Assembly (NCBI GenBank): GCA_003640385.1
Contig: RCAB01000037.1
Span: 1-64,000, forward strand
Length of the DNA stretch: 64,000 nt
DNA from: Setaria digitata
Lineage: Eukaryota; Nematoda; Chromadorea; Rhabditida; Setariidae
Reading direction: 5' to 3'
Shown here one piece after another: positions 24,401-36,800 of the stretch. The translations under genes were made by a program, and so were the position numbers. The first letter of the stretch is position 1. Each line of letters starts with the position of its first letter. The notes under the pieces were generated by a model. It was not told the origin of the DNA. It worked only from the letters and a program-made list of their open reading frames with translations, and did no database searches.

Positions 24401-27016
24401 CAGTCCTATAAGAATTTCATGTTAGATTTCATTTACTAAGAAATGATTTTTCAAAAATCAAAAATTTTAAAAAACTGGACTGAACAACATTTTATACATT
24501 ATACATTTCGATCTGACATTGACAAGTGTTCGATATTGTGTATGCTTAAAGTCAACAAATTTTAAGGACTAATTTGAAACCAATTCTAATTGCTATGCAC
24601 TATCAAAATTTAAGAAAAACTATCAGTCTTGATCTTATGGAAAAAATAAAATTACACAAAGTGAACAAAATTAAAATGTATAGTTAACCTTGTGTTTCGT
24701 CTTTCCACGGATAAAGCCGTTTATGACTATATTTGTCTACGGCAATGGTAACTCTCGTCCGCATGTTCTGACTTAAGAAAAACTGTAAGGAAGATGCATG
24801 TTTCATAAATCGGTCAGGTTTCATAAGTATTATTAAAATCAAATTTCCTTCCAACTGAAATAAAACATCGAAGATTATTTCTCTTGACTAACTTGAAAAC
24901 AATAACAGCACTGACTTTTATACTAACAGCATAAACATTTTGCGATATTTGTAATAACTTTTCTCCATACGATAATTTTCTTCCTGTGAAATTTATGAAA
25001 GTAATTCAACCATACTAGCACTTTTTGTCTGTGATAAGTGCCACTAGAGTCTTCAAAAAGTCATCTGATATTCCCTTCAGCACACCTCATCAAATTTAAT
25101 TTCTTGTGCACAGTCGAATCCATCAAAATAGCACTCTTCCGTAAGGCATTCAGAATCGCAATAGCCATCATTGAAGCGAAGTGAACAATAATCTTCGAAG
25201 CTACATGTTTCTCTCTGCTCCTTACAATCGAACCCATCCAGGAGACAATCAAAGCGATCACATACCTGTAATAAATACGCGATAGATGTGAGAGAAACTA
25301 GTTGAAAAACTGAGCACTAAGCTTTTGAGATTATTCTGACAAGATTCTATTCTAGTAACTGCTAACCGAATCACACTTATTATCGTGGAACACTCGAGCG
25401 CAAAAATCAGCGTGTGGGCAGTGTCGAAATGGTTGCAAATGAGCACTGCAGTCGAATCCATCATATTGGCATCCAGGATAGTTGCATTCTGAATCGCAAA
25501 TATTATTGCCAGCTTTTGATGAGCAATTATGAAGTAAGCAAATCTGCTTTTCAAATAGCACTTCCAAGTAATTATTATCAAGCGAGACACGGCGCTGCTT
25601 ACACGTACGACCTTCAAAACCTGGCGGACATATTTTCTCACAATTTCTGCCGTAGAATGCTGAAAAATATATAGAAAGATTATAAACCTAAACAATCGTT
25701 TGCTCATTTGTCCTTTGACAACATCTATGCATAAATTTCTGAACTTGGCATGAGAAAATATTGCTGCAGAATTTTTAGCTAGCCAACTTGGAATCATGTG
25801 TAACTAATATTCATCTAAATCATATAAATTCAATTTAAAATGAAAATGTTCAACCTAGAAGTAATTACCATTTCGACAGATGCATTCGTAGCGACTGCCA
25901 TAATCGAGACAAGATGCACCATTAAGGCATGGATTTGGCTCACATTGATTACTGTGAGTCATACAATACGGATCAGTATAGCCTGAAGGACAATCACAAT
26001 ACCAGGAGCCAAAGGTGTTCACGCATATGCCACCATTGAAGCACAGTTTGTCACTCTGGAAACAGCTGTTAAGGCTGAATTCATTTCTGTCCCATCCATC
26101 AGCATTCAACCCATAGAACACTTTATCGTTATTCTGCACTTCATCCCATTTCTTTATCACTTGAGCACTTCCAGCCATTTCTATCCAGTACTACGAAATG
26201 CTTTCTTATTCTCCGCATTTCAAATTTCATTTTAAAAGTGAAATTACAACCTCTATACATTCGTTTATGTCAGTGTTGCAATTTGGACCTGTGGTACCTT
26301 TCATACAGACGCAAGAAAATTCGCCACTAGCTGTGTCTGCGACACATTCAGAGCTGCTTCCGCATGGTTTTTGCATGCAAGGGTCATCCAAATGGCAAAA
26401 CAAACCTGTGAAAAATAAAAAGATTCTCACAGGTACATCCAATGCCCCATCACACCACAGTCACTCAACAAAACATCTATTGGGATTACTTTTGGAATGC
26501 GATCAGGTGTGGGAAATTAACTGAATTTTGACCTCGTACCATTCTAACTCATCTTCAATTCTGCCCTCCCCTTCCACAGTTACGTTTCCTATTTCTCGAA
26601 CAGACTTTCGTCAAAGAAAACAAACCGATTTTCCCAGGTGGACAAGCACAAGTATATTTAGCTATGCCATCAATACAAGTGCTTCCGGAAGCACACAAAT
26701 TCTCCGTGCAATCATCTTCGTTCCTTGAACAGTCTTTTCCGGAATAACCGTTCAGACAAACACATTCATAATCGGTAACGCCAACATTTATACATGTCCC
26801 ACCATTTTTGCACAAATTATTAGTTTTTTCACAATAGCCTATAACGTCATAACAAATATGCATTGAATGCTATGTGCCATGCGATATGCATTAACAGCCA
26901 ATATCTGCGAGAGGCGGCGATTCTGCCTACTAATTAATTTATTTGAAGTTCCGAAACTTACCTGCAAATGTAAGATAACAGTGAAGGAGTACCGCTACCA
27001 AAAGACGAATAAACAT
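21438..27016 (-). CDS. lin-12/glp-1: Notch receptor, LIN-12/GLP-1 family, with five EGF repeats (1,045 aa)
   Basis: Cell-surface receptor for DSL ligands; the cleaved intracellular part acts with CSL/LAG-1 in the nucleus. Exons: 27016-26962, 26838-26626, 26405-26251, 26190-25869, 25659-25367, 25265-25086, 24854-24689, 24405-24278, 24148-23920, 23793-23582, 23261-22925, 22769-22507, 22283-22041, 21914-21693, 21557-21438; all in phase. Order: signal peptide (1-18), three EGF repeats, an interrupted repeat (DINECIE) plus a 42-residue spacer, two more EGF repeats, three LNR modules (about 285-400), heterodimerisation domain (407-504), TM (about 529-551), basic RRNATKRLQKK, the RAM motif WFP (574-576), ankyrin repeats (652-932) and a Ser/Thr/Pro C-terminal tail. 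C. elegans LIN-12 and GLP-1 have more EGF repeats (13 and 10); the introns here are too short to hide them. The data do not decide between the lin-12 and glp-1 names. Confidence 0.96.
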
Positions 27017-27020
27017 ATTT

Positions 27021-27022
27021 CT
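27021..27022 (-). promoter_or_regulatory. Probable spliced-leader acceptor of the Notch gene
   Basis: ATTATTTCAG on the minus strand ends 4 nt upstream of the Notch ATG, as expected for a trans-spliced nematode mRNA. Confidence 0.6.
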
Positions 27023-28423
27023 GAAATAATGATCATAGTGTAGTTCCAGAATTAAAACTGGCAAAATTATTGTGAAACTGAACATTTTCTTTGAAATGGA
27101 TGATGAAAAGAAAGTTACTGGACTAAAATACCTGAAATTTGGAAGAGAAAAAGATCGCAACAGTCAAACGCTGCAAATTGACAGCTGGAAAGAATTACAG
27201 ATTTTTCTAGAAAATACCAAGCTGATAAATTTGATCTCGCTTGTAGTCCAACTACTGAGTACAAATGAAGAAAAGACTGGTATAGTGCTAAGCTGATAAG
27301 AAAACTAATCATAGATTTCTTAGATGAAGGTCTGCAGGCCCCGTTCACCAGAGTTAAGTTTTCGGTTCCTTCAGCCACTTAGCAGTTCAGAAATTTCATG
27401 AATTCATTTCCCACTCTTAGAACATTACCCACTAGGTAAAGTTTTCTCCGAATGCTCAGAAAGTGATACCCAATATTTTGAAAAAAAGCAAACATTGAAT
27501 TAGATATATATACCAGCGGACTAGTATGTGGGGGATGGAACTACTGAGAATGTGATAAATAATAGCATTAAAGTTTCTGTGACCTCACCATAATCACCAG
27601 GACCAATTAAATGTTAGAGCAAATTGTAATACTTCTCAGTTGCTGTCCATTTTTCTCTTGGAATTCCTTTCTTTCACAGGATTTAATATACATACTTTTG
27701 TTCTCCGACTGAAACGAGTCCTGCGGGTCATGTGAATCTGTCTGTGATTTATTTGCCACAGAGAAACCCAAATGAATAAATGACTTTATTTTATTCAGAT
27801 AAACTATTAGCTTGTGGGACGAGTTGTACTTCTTTCAGCACATTTTCAAAACAGCTATTAATTACTACTAATTAACAGTATTTCAACAATTTCAGGGGCT
27901 AAACAACTTTAGGTAATTTGTGAAGTAATTAATGACTGCAGAATGTGTATTTGAAGATAAATATTAGAATTGTATAAACAAATATACAGTTTTTTCAGAT
28001 TCGGGTCAAATATTAAGAGTGAAAAATTTGCAACATTTAAACTTAAATCTTCAGAGATTTTCTATTAAAGGTAGACATATTTGAATTATCCATTGTAAAA
28101 TGCTTTTAGGATCATTGGAGTAATGTCGAGTGTGAGAATTAAATTATATTTCGGAACGACTTTCAATTAATTGAAATGCTTTCTAATCCGAGTGTATTTC
28201 ATCAGTATTTGTAGCTTGAAATCGACAATTTCTTCTTCTTGTTTTTGCTTCATATTCCTCATTTTTTGCTTAGAGTTTCTAAAAAAATTCATTTCGAAAA
28301 CCGTTAGCATGTTTCAAATTCTTTGCTTTTTGCCATTTGCAAACTAAATTTTATTTTCGGTTTTGGAAGGCTGAAGATAATGGTTTCGAATTGGAATTTT
28401 TATATTTCGGCTGGTACTTACCT
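27023..28423. other. Intergenic region upstream of the Notch gene
   Basis: About 1.4 kb, AT-rich. No exon with a usable frame and splice sites was found on either strand. It is the likely Notch promoter region, and the gap is far wider than typical intra-operon spacing, so I do not call an operon with the upstream gene. Confidence 0.6.
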
Positions 28424-29188
28424 TTATTTCATCTCGGGGCACTTACAGCTCTCTACTGGTTAAAAGAAAGGAAAAGTAGATATACACAATTTTACTTATG
28501 ACTAGAAGTTATAAAAGATTGACTGATTTTAAGAATTCATAAATAACGCAAGTTTCATGGTTTTCATGCAAATAATTGTAGTAACTACTGTTCGACTTTT
28601 TTTGTTTATTATTATTTTCTAAATAAAATTTAAACAAATAGAAATATTGAAATGACTGGGCTAAGAACGAAAGCCAGCTAAATTACTAAAAAATAATTCT
28701 AATACAAAAATCTAGGGTAAAGAATAAGTATACAAACCGGTCATACTTGTCGTCGTAAAAGCGTCTTCTGTTCTGATATCGAACTCTTCTGGATTTTCAT
28801 CTTCTTCTTCTGCAAAATGAATAAAATTTCCATTTTCATCGATAGCACACCATGAACAGCATAGAAAACATTCGCATAAGACACGCCATGGTGGACAAAT
28901 ACAGCATAACATCAATATCAGCACTGTAAAAGGCACATAATATCAGAAAGTAGCAACAGAATATAGACTGATAAAGGAACCTTCTGATTCCATCTATGGC
29001 ATCTTCTAAATGCAACATTTTAATTACACAAAATGGAATAAAATGATAATTAAGATTTTTAAATCCAGTTTCTCAAGAAACGGAATTTTCATCTGTATTG
29101 ATGAATTACCAGCAGCTATGGATGTTAGACTGAACACCAAAAGAATGAAGAGTAGAAACGGACTGAATCGCCGACAGCATGCCAACAT
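28424..29188 (-). CDS. Small cysteine-rich membrane protein (98 aa)
   Basis: Family not recognised. Exons: 29188-29110, 28923-28738 and 28455-28424, in phase, ending at TAA. An N-terminal hydrophobic segment (residues about 9-35, FLLFILLVFSLTSIAAV then LILML) runs into a Cys-rich cluster (CCICPPWRVLCECFLCC) followed by an acidic tail (AEEEDENPEEF). This suggests a single-pass or palmitoylatable membrane protein with a short acidic cytosolic or lumenal tail. An alternative ends in exon 2 at 28712 by reading through the GTTTGT donor. An in-frame ATG at 29224 could also be the start; I prefer 29188 because it puts the hydrophobic core where a signal or anchor normally lies. Confidence 0.55.
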
Positions 29189-29224
29189 TTTCGTATTCGG
29201 ATCACATGGCGAAAATGTAAACAT

Positions 29225-30812
29225 AAAATGAGACCTGCCTTTAATAAGTTAGTGAGAAATTTTCCACTTCTCTTTCTAATATAGGAAATTATTTGTGTCC
29301 CTTTCTGCACTCATTTAATTCATTTCAGTAAACTTTGTTTATCATCATGTGTGTAGGAACTGCTTAAACTTTTAATTCAGGTCGTTCGGTTTTGTTCCAT
29401 TTCTCGTTAAGCTTTCATTTCTGTCCGATCTTTTCCTATGCATTCATTTGAACTTAATTAATGTGGCTTTAAAGAGGGCATACACATACGACTCGTGACT
29501 TTGCTTACTGCTAAACTTGAATGTATGTAAAGAACCAACACGGTTCAAAATGTGATGTCCAATCTTTTTCAGCATCCCAACTATCGATGTACGTATTCTC
29601 TAGCTCAGCAGTACGAATGTAGGCTATGAGAACAACGACAAATACATTGATTAGATAAATTTTTTGCATCTAGGCCTTCTATTTGAACAAACTTCTTCTT
29701 GTTGGCTTCACTTTTCGGGTAGCTACTGGGCTACAAATGATTTTATTTTAGTGGATATCAAATTCAAACTCCACTACTTCTTACTGCTCCCTTACTAGAT
29801 ATTGTCAGTACATGCTTTACTTTTAATTTATTAAGTTAGCCAAGACAACGTTGACTGCACTTTCGCTTCAAAAAGAAACAGTAACAAACTTAGTAGGAAG
29901 CGACAGCCTCTCCCAGGAAAAACTGATAAAATTGTTTACAATTAAACCACAACAACTATTTGTAACTTATAATAAACCAATAGAGGTATTTTTGCATACA
30001 GACTGTTCACATTTCTATTATAATGGTGAAGGAATTCAGGCATTCATTACTCCTACTCGAGAATTTCCTCACACTTCACTGATTAAAACAACCAGCTATG
30101 ATAACAAGCGGTTTAGAAGTCAAATTGGTAGTTTCCGATATCAATAACGGCTACTCCAGCAAGTCTTTGCTAAAAACCAAAGTCACTTAATCAATGCGGA
30201 AGGACATCAACTATTCACTATTCACGATACGAATGTTCCGTAACTCGAAAACGAAATTTGGCACCGGAATTATAACAGACCGACCACCCAAGTACTGCAG
30301 TAGCATTTATGGGCTCCATCGTCAACTTCCCTAAATTACGCATAGGATTCCATATGTGTCAATATTTACCATCAGTACTGCAAAACAATCCGCAAAATAA
30401 AAATTCAGGCATATATGAAACTGTGAAAAAATTATGACCTTTTAAAACAAGTAAAAATTTGAAAACTTATAAAAGCAATGAAATAAACAATATGAAATAT
30501 GAAAACACTTCAAAGATACTGATATACATTACCGGAAAACTAACAATTTTTATATCTCTAACTACATTAGTGGAAATCATCAAAGTACATAACCTCTATC
30601 TAACGTAGTTGTACATCTCACATCAAATCACTATTTCATAGACGGTCTTAAAAAGTCGAAATAACATCCACATTTATAATTAATACTATGCAACACAATC
30701 ACTTCTCAAAATTTTTGTCAAGGTAACTTTAAAACTGAAGCGTTTTAAATTATCAAAAGAAAACAAAAAGGTAATGTAAAAGAAAAAACTAATTAATCAC
30801 ATCATGAAAACG
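29225..30812. other. Intergenic region with a decayed-looking open frame
   Basis: Between the small membrane protein and the PHD-finger gene. At about 29830-30345 the plus strand reads mostly open, with three in-frame stops; it is listed separately. The rest is AT-rich without features. Confidence 0.5.
29830..30345 (+). pseudogene. Interrupted open frame, possibly a mobile-element remnant
   Basis: A plus-strand frame of about 170 codons is interrupted only by stops at 30145-30147, 30241-30243 and 30301-30303. The intact first part (to 30147) contains PIEVFLHTDCSHF, faintly like the DxS-type RNase H segment of retroelement polymerases, but no second motif confirms it. No flanking repeats or terminal repeats were seen. 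Chance, or an unrelated dead gene, cannot be excluded. Confidence 0.25.
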
Positions 30813-33800
30813 TCATTTCTCATAACAAGACGCACAGTAGTAATTACTAACTCGCCGTTTTAACGGCAGACATTTAGAATGGAAATTTTTATGGCAACGA
30901 TTACATCTTACGCAATCATTTGCATTGAGCTCCAGACCTGGCCCACAAGCACACAGTACCTGGAAATATGTAGGCAAAGATTTTTACGACTTGCTTTATA
31001 ACTGATTAATTCTTCTAAAATCGTGTTTAATAATGCTTCACTGACTGTTTAAGGATATAAGGAAACTAAATTTAATTGAAATTTTGCTCGTTAACACATT
31101 GGTTTTCAAGAAAAGTTAAAATATAGTACTAGCAAACACATTTAGTTAAAAAATTTTGTCCGCCCTTCAGTTGCTTTGGTCAACAGTATCATAAAAATGA
31201 ATTGAATGCTAACCCGTATAAAACCTTTATCATGCTGATGCTGCTGTTCTTGCTGCTGTATTGATGGATTCTGTGGTGCTACAAAATCCCTTGATAACTC
31301 TCCTTGCTGAAAACGAAGCTGCGTGTTGAACGTTTCGTCAATAAATGAGCCCTGTGCAACAACGTCACGTGGTGAAGCAGAAAATTCAGAGTAAGTAGAA
31401 CGCGAAGTAACGGTCCGAAATGAGGAAGCGGAATTTTCTTCAACTATATAAGGAGTGTGATGAGATTTGGCAGCTACTGTTCCTCCAGGGTAATTCTGCT
31501 GTTCTTTTTGATTATGCAACCTCACTGAGCTTGACTTGTTATATGCGGGTACTTGATAAGAATGTCCTGGAGCAGCAAATTGCTTCGACGATGCACTTAC
31601 AACTGACCCACGTGACTCAGAACGCACGCTAGAATGGAGTGAACTTTTGTTACTTTGTGAAGACCTCGACCCAGAACTTGCTGAAGAATGGCGTGAGGTC
31701 CAACTTGCTGGACGATCTTCAGGAGCCACTGTTTGCTGAGAGGGGATCCGCGGCATTCTGAAATCTCGAGATGTTGAAACATGTGAATGAGCTGGAACCG
31801 TTTTCGGATTCTGGAAAGAAGCTTCTCCTTGAAGTATGCAAGATTCAGCGGGTGTCACTACAGTAATACCACGATCATCAGACATTATGAAGGATTCAGA
31901 AGGGGATTCATAATTTTGAGCGCAGTACGGTTCTTCGGTAATGGAGTGTTGCTGCAAAGCAAGATGTGCATTTGCCAATGGATGATGTGGTGGTAATCGA
32001 AATGGAACTGTTTCCTGGGATGAAACTGAATGTTGTGATGGACTGAGTGGAGCTGTACGACCACGGTAAGGCAAATCCTGCATAGCGAAATCGGTTCGAA
32101 TTTCTGCAGGGGGTGCTGCAAGCGAGGACTGATCATATATTCGTAATTCTTGTGATGAATCAGAATGACGAGATGAAGTTCGTAACTGTGTGCAGTAGGA
32201 GCGATGAGATGGACTACGTTTTAAGATTTTGCTCGGAACACGAAATGGAGTTATTTCTTGAGATGCTGAACGAGGAACGGGAGTCTGTAAAGCACTGCTT
32301 CTTTCTTGCAGAAGATTATGCGTCAACTCTGCTAGTGACCTAAAAGAGAAGAAGAGCAAAATAAGATAACCGAAAAACATACACTTAAAGTCGAGACAAT
32401 ATAAAAATCACTGAGGAATGTATTTTAAAAAAGAATAAAGAACATCTGAAAAACTTACGGGGCAATCCTCTTCAAACCATCCTCTAATTTCAGCTTCTCA
32501 AGCACCATCTCGGAATAAAACCATCGAACACTTTTGAGAACCACTTTGGCAGCCTGACCAGGAGTATTTGCACCTTAAAAAATGATTCGTAAAAAAAATT
32601 CGTGAAAATACAATACTTCATATATGTAGAAAAAAATTAAGGTAATAACCAATTCGCCGATTTAATATTCCTCTCCCATTGTTTGACCAAGGTGGACAGA
32701 AAGGTATCTCTGGTGGCCAGCAATCCGGCTGCGTACCATCATATGGATCCGCCCATGGAAAATTAACATGCATCATCATATCATCCAGCAAATCTTGAAA
32801 TGAACAGTATAGCATATTTACATCACAAGTTGCAAGACCAGAAAATTAAGTCATTCAGCTCACGTTTCGAAATATTATAAGCTGGTAAGATTCATTATTA
32901 GCATGATTATTAAGTGCCACTTCACACGGTCTTTAATAACTCAAAAATCAGCATTAAACTATAATCCTATACTAATGCCTTTAAAAATAATGAAAAAAGT
33001 GCTGGAATTATACTAATAAATGTCTTATGTATAAAGAGGAAGGAGGTTTATTAAGAAAATAAGAAACATAAAAATTAATCAATAAAAGCGGTACAGTGTT
33101 GCCGTATTCCTCAAACTTAGTACGTCATGATGATGCATTCAGATTATCTAAGATTAAAATATGTGAAAATTTTGGCATTAGTTTGAATGAACAACCTACC
33201 TAACGCACGGTCTTCAGTCATCCGATCAACAACGGTATCTTCGTAAAGTTGAAGCAAAGGCAGCGTTATGGTTTGCTGTAAAGATTTTCACAACAAAACT
33301 GATGTAAGATCAAATACCAAATACTCCAGCAAAATTTCTTTAATAATATGCTGCGATAAAAATAAAGAAAACAAACCTAAACTAATCTAAAAAAGCTCAA
33401 AAATGAATGAAATACCAACATTATCAAAGCCGTAGCTCATAGCAGGAGGCAAACATTGAGGTATATTTGAGCTCAAGAACGCTGAGATCAAAGTTTTGTC
33501 ACCAGACAAGCTCAGTTTATTCCGTTCATCCGCAAAAACTACTAAAGTTCTACATGTCGAATGATTCTGGATTTTGATCACTGATTCAAAAATTGTCCGC
33601 ACATCTGCACCCATCTGATCATAGCGAATACGCAAAACTAAAGTTAGTATTGTTCTACAACTTCAACTGTTGGAATGAATGTCTTTAAAACTCATTTATA
33701 TACTACTGTTACTAGAGTACAAAAAATTTAACATCAAATATGTTTTGCAAGGCACTACGACGAAAAAAGGAAGTTTTAGTTCAGTTAAGCTACTACTGAG

Positions 33801-36800
33801 GAAATTGTCTTTGTAAGCTACTGAGGTACCTTACAAAGACAATTTCCTACTCGAAAGTTTCAAGAAAAAATAATTAAACTTCGAAGTTCATTTATATCCA
33901 ACTTAAGTAACATAATTCCACCCATATTCTTATGTCCTATGATAAATTTGCGATACATAAAGTTTAAAACAAGCGAAATATTTTACACTTGAAATATATT
34001 TCATTTGTGACACAAATGTCATCATACAATAGCTTACCTGAATTACGAAAAAGAGATAGCTGATCTTCCAAAATCCTGTCACTCGAAAGAGGTAGTGATG
34101 CAGAAGCTGCAGCGGTTGAGATATCGTTAGTAGACGCTCCTGGACTTGAATATTGTTCAACGGTATCATTGTCTGGTAAAGACTGTGACATACCCGAAAC
34201 TGAACCTGCTGTTGAAGCTGGCTCTTGCACTTCAACTGGCTGTGATTTCGCTGTTTCTATGTTTTGCATTTCTGATACTGTCACAGCTAAAAAGAAATAA
34301 GAAATAAGAGAAATACGAAGAATAAAAAATAACTAACATCCTTCTCCTTCTTGAAAAATATAGACTAAGAAGTTCTAATGTTTTACAATTTATGATGGAA
34401 AGAAGGAACCTGAAGGATCGGCGTGGAGTAAATTGGCACTTACGCCAACATTCCTTTGCTGTACGATTCCAGTACTAGCTTCTCCCTCAATATTTCGCGA
34501 ATCTTCATCATAATCTACAACGTTACTTATTCTCATTTAGAATATCATTAAGATTCTTTTGAAGAATGAAAAAGAAGAAAGCAACAACGGTCTATAAATA
34601 TCACCGGAATAAAAAGTTATCGAAGGATTCTGTGGGATCTTCAAAGAAAGCGGATAACTATTACATGTCTATTCGTAAACAATGTAAACATGAAAAACAT
34701 AAAATATAAGAACATCTTACTTGGTCCGGAAAGTCCAAAGTGATATTCCATGAAGCTTATATAATGTTTGAAAGCGTACTTCAAAATATCTCTTTCAAGA
34801 TCCACAATAGAATGTTTTTCAATTTCTGGAAGAAGAAAATTACATGATTTATAAGAAACAAACTACGGTTTATTTATTGTATATGTTTTTCAATGTAACC
34901 ATAAAACAAATTTTTGAACCTACCTTTCCGCTGTTTTACAGTACTCAAACTCAGGAGATCGTTATTTGGATCGTAAAATGGAACAGAAGGTGGCCAGTAA
35001 TCCGGATTATGCGACACGCCGAACCAGGGCTTCCAAGGATAATGCATTGCTTCTAAGAATCTGTTCAACATTGCACGTACATCGGAAGTGTTAGCAATAT
35101 TAATTTCTAGATTCGGCAAGCATCGAATAAGCGGAATTGAAACAAGCTAAAAAACAAAAAAAAAATTTTATTTATGAAGTCCTAAATAACGAACATATTA
35201 AGATACTATAAAGTTCTCTTGTCTGAAAGTCTGGATTTATAATTAGCATCACTAATATGTCGAAGGAAACCTAAATTAAATTAAACAAACATAACCTCAT
35301 CATCATCAACGCCTTCCTCATCGACCTCTTCACGTTCTCTCCATTTGCTCTTCAAATCTCTAATAACTGATGAATGCAAACAAGCATCGACGATGTACTT
35401 ACTACCATGCATCTTCAAGTCGCCACCTCGACTCACATGGATGGTGGCAATTTTATTATCACTTAGCGCATTATACTGAGCAATATATAGTTCTATTTTC
35501 TTCAGTTTCTCCGTCGCATCTTCATCTGTGTATTTCTTCTCTGAAACTTCAATTATCTGCTAAACTCTTTGATCAAAGAATGAAAAAAAATCTTTGGGAA
35601 AATGCACTTCTCACTTAAATTATCCAAAGGTATAATATATGAATGGCAGAATCAGTGATCTGTAATTGCCACTTAGAAATTGCAGCCCTGGAACATTCGG
35701 CAACATAAGAATATCGGGCAAGATCTTTTTATCTGGCAATCCGGCAAGAAGTTATCAAAAATAAATTAAGGACTCAACTTATCTATTGGAAAATGATGAC
35801 ATGTGACAATTTTACATTAAAATCACTTACTTTTTTCTGCACATGGCAAAACGCCAGCAGGTGACACAAACGTGATATAATCCTGGCCTGGTTTTGGATC
35901 TTCCGACCGTTTTCGCTTTCTTCCTCCAAAGTAAGGATCCATTTAACCGTATAAAAAGGTGGCAAATAAATTGCAGCAATACGAAAAAACTACAGGCTTT
36001 TATTGATTTTATTCCTCTCCTTTATTCCGAAAATCTGCATCTTCCAACCAAGCATAGCAAACAGTGAAACCTGATTTCCAAAGATACTAACTTACTTGAA
36101 TATCCAACTCTCTTTTCGACATCTGATAGGCCTTCTACAGAAGCGGAAATCACACTGGATGATGGACTGGAACGGGATGGAGTCAAGACTGGTGGTCTAC
36201 TGAAATTTACATGACAGTCATCTTAATAATGTAAAAGAAAAAAATTGCTAAAAAGGTCAACTTCAGAGAAATATTCTACAATTTGATAAGCTTTTATGAA
36301 TTTAATTTCTAACATTGCTTTCTTTGTCGAATATTTCATTTATTGTTGAGGAAATCAAACCTACATATGTGCGAACCTAAGATAATAACAAAGTAAGAAG
36401 CAAAGGCTATTTTCTGAAGGGTGATTTTTTTTTTTTTTTTAAATCAAATAAAAACCAACTTAAGTTGTTCAGAGAAAGTCGGTACACTTGCTCTAGCGAT
36501 TGCACGTTCTACTTCCTGCACCTCGTATGTCATCTTTGAGTTATCAGTATCTACAGTACCCTGTCCTTGCCTAGCGATATTCTGCCTATCAGACTGTCGT
36601 TCTTCGACAGCTACTACTTCTGAAACGTAATTATTACGCATAATCAGTCAACACGAGTTCGATGGAAAAATTGACAAAAAGAAGCTGAACTAGTTTATTA
36701 TTAAGTCAACAGTTGTAAAATTCCAGTAGCACTGACGAAAATATTCCAATCATCTCTATTAAAACAGCAAAGCAAAGCATACGATAATAACAAAACATGG

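Noticed and set aside
25021..25086. Apparent frame break after the third LNR of Notch, with a possible missing base near 25085
   Set aside because: The frame past the GAG at 25086 hits a stop, and adding a G gives a readable sequence. A normal intron from 25085 to 24855 instead leads to an exon (LEGNLILIILMKPD) that matches the heterodimerisation domain and is in phase, so no indel is needed.
21438..29188. Operon of the small membrane protein and the Notch receptor
   Set aside because: They are on the same strand, but the 1.4 kb gap is far wider than the roughly 100 bp typical of nematode operons, and each gene has its own upstream space.
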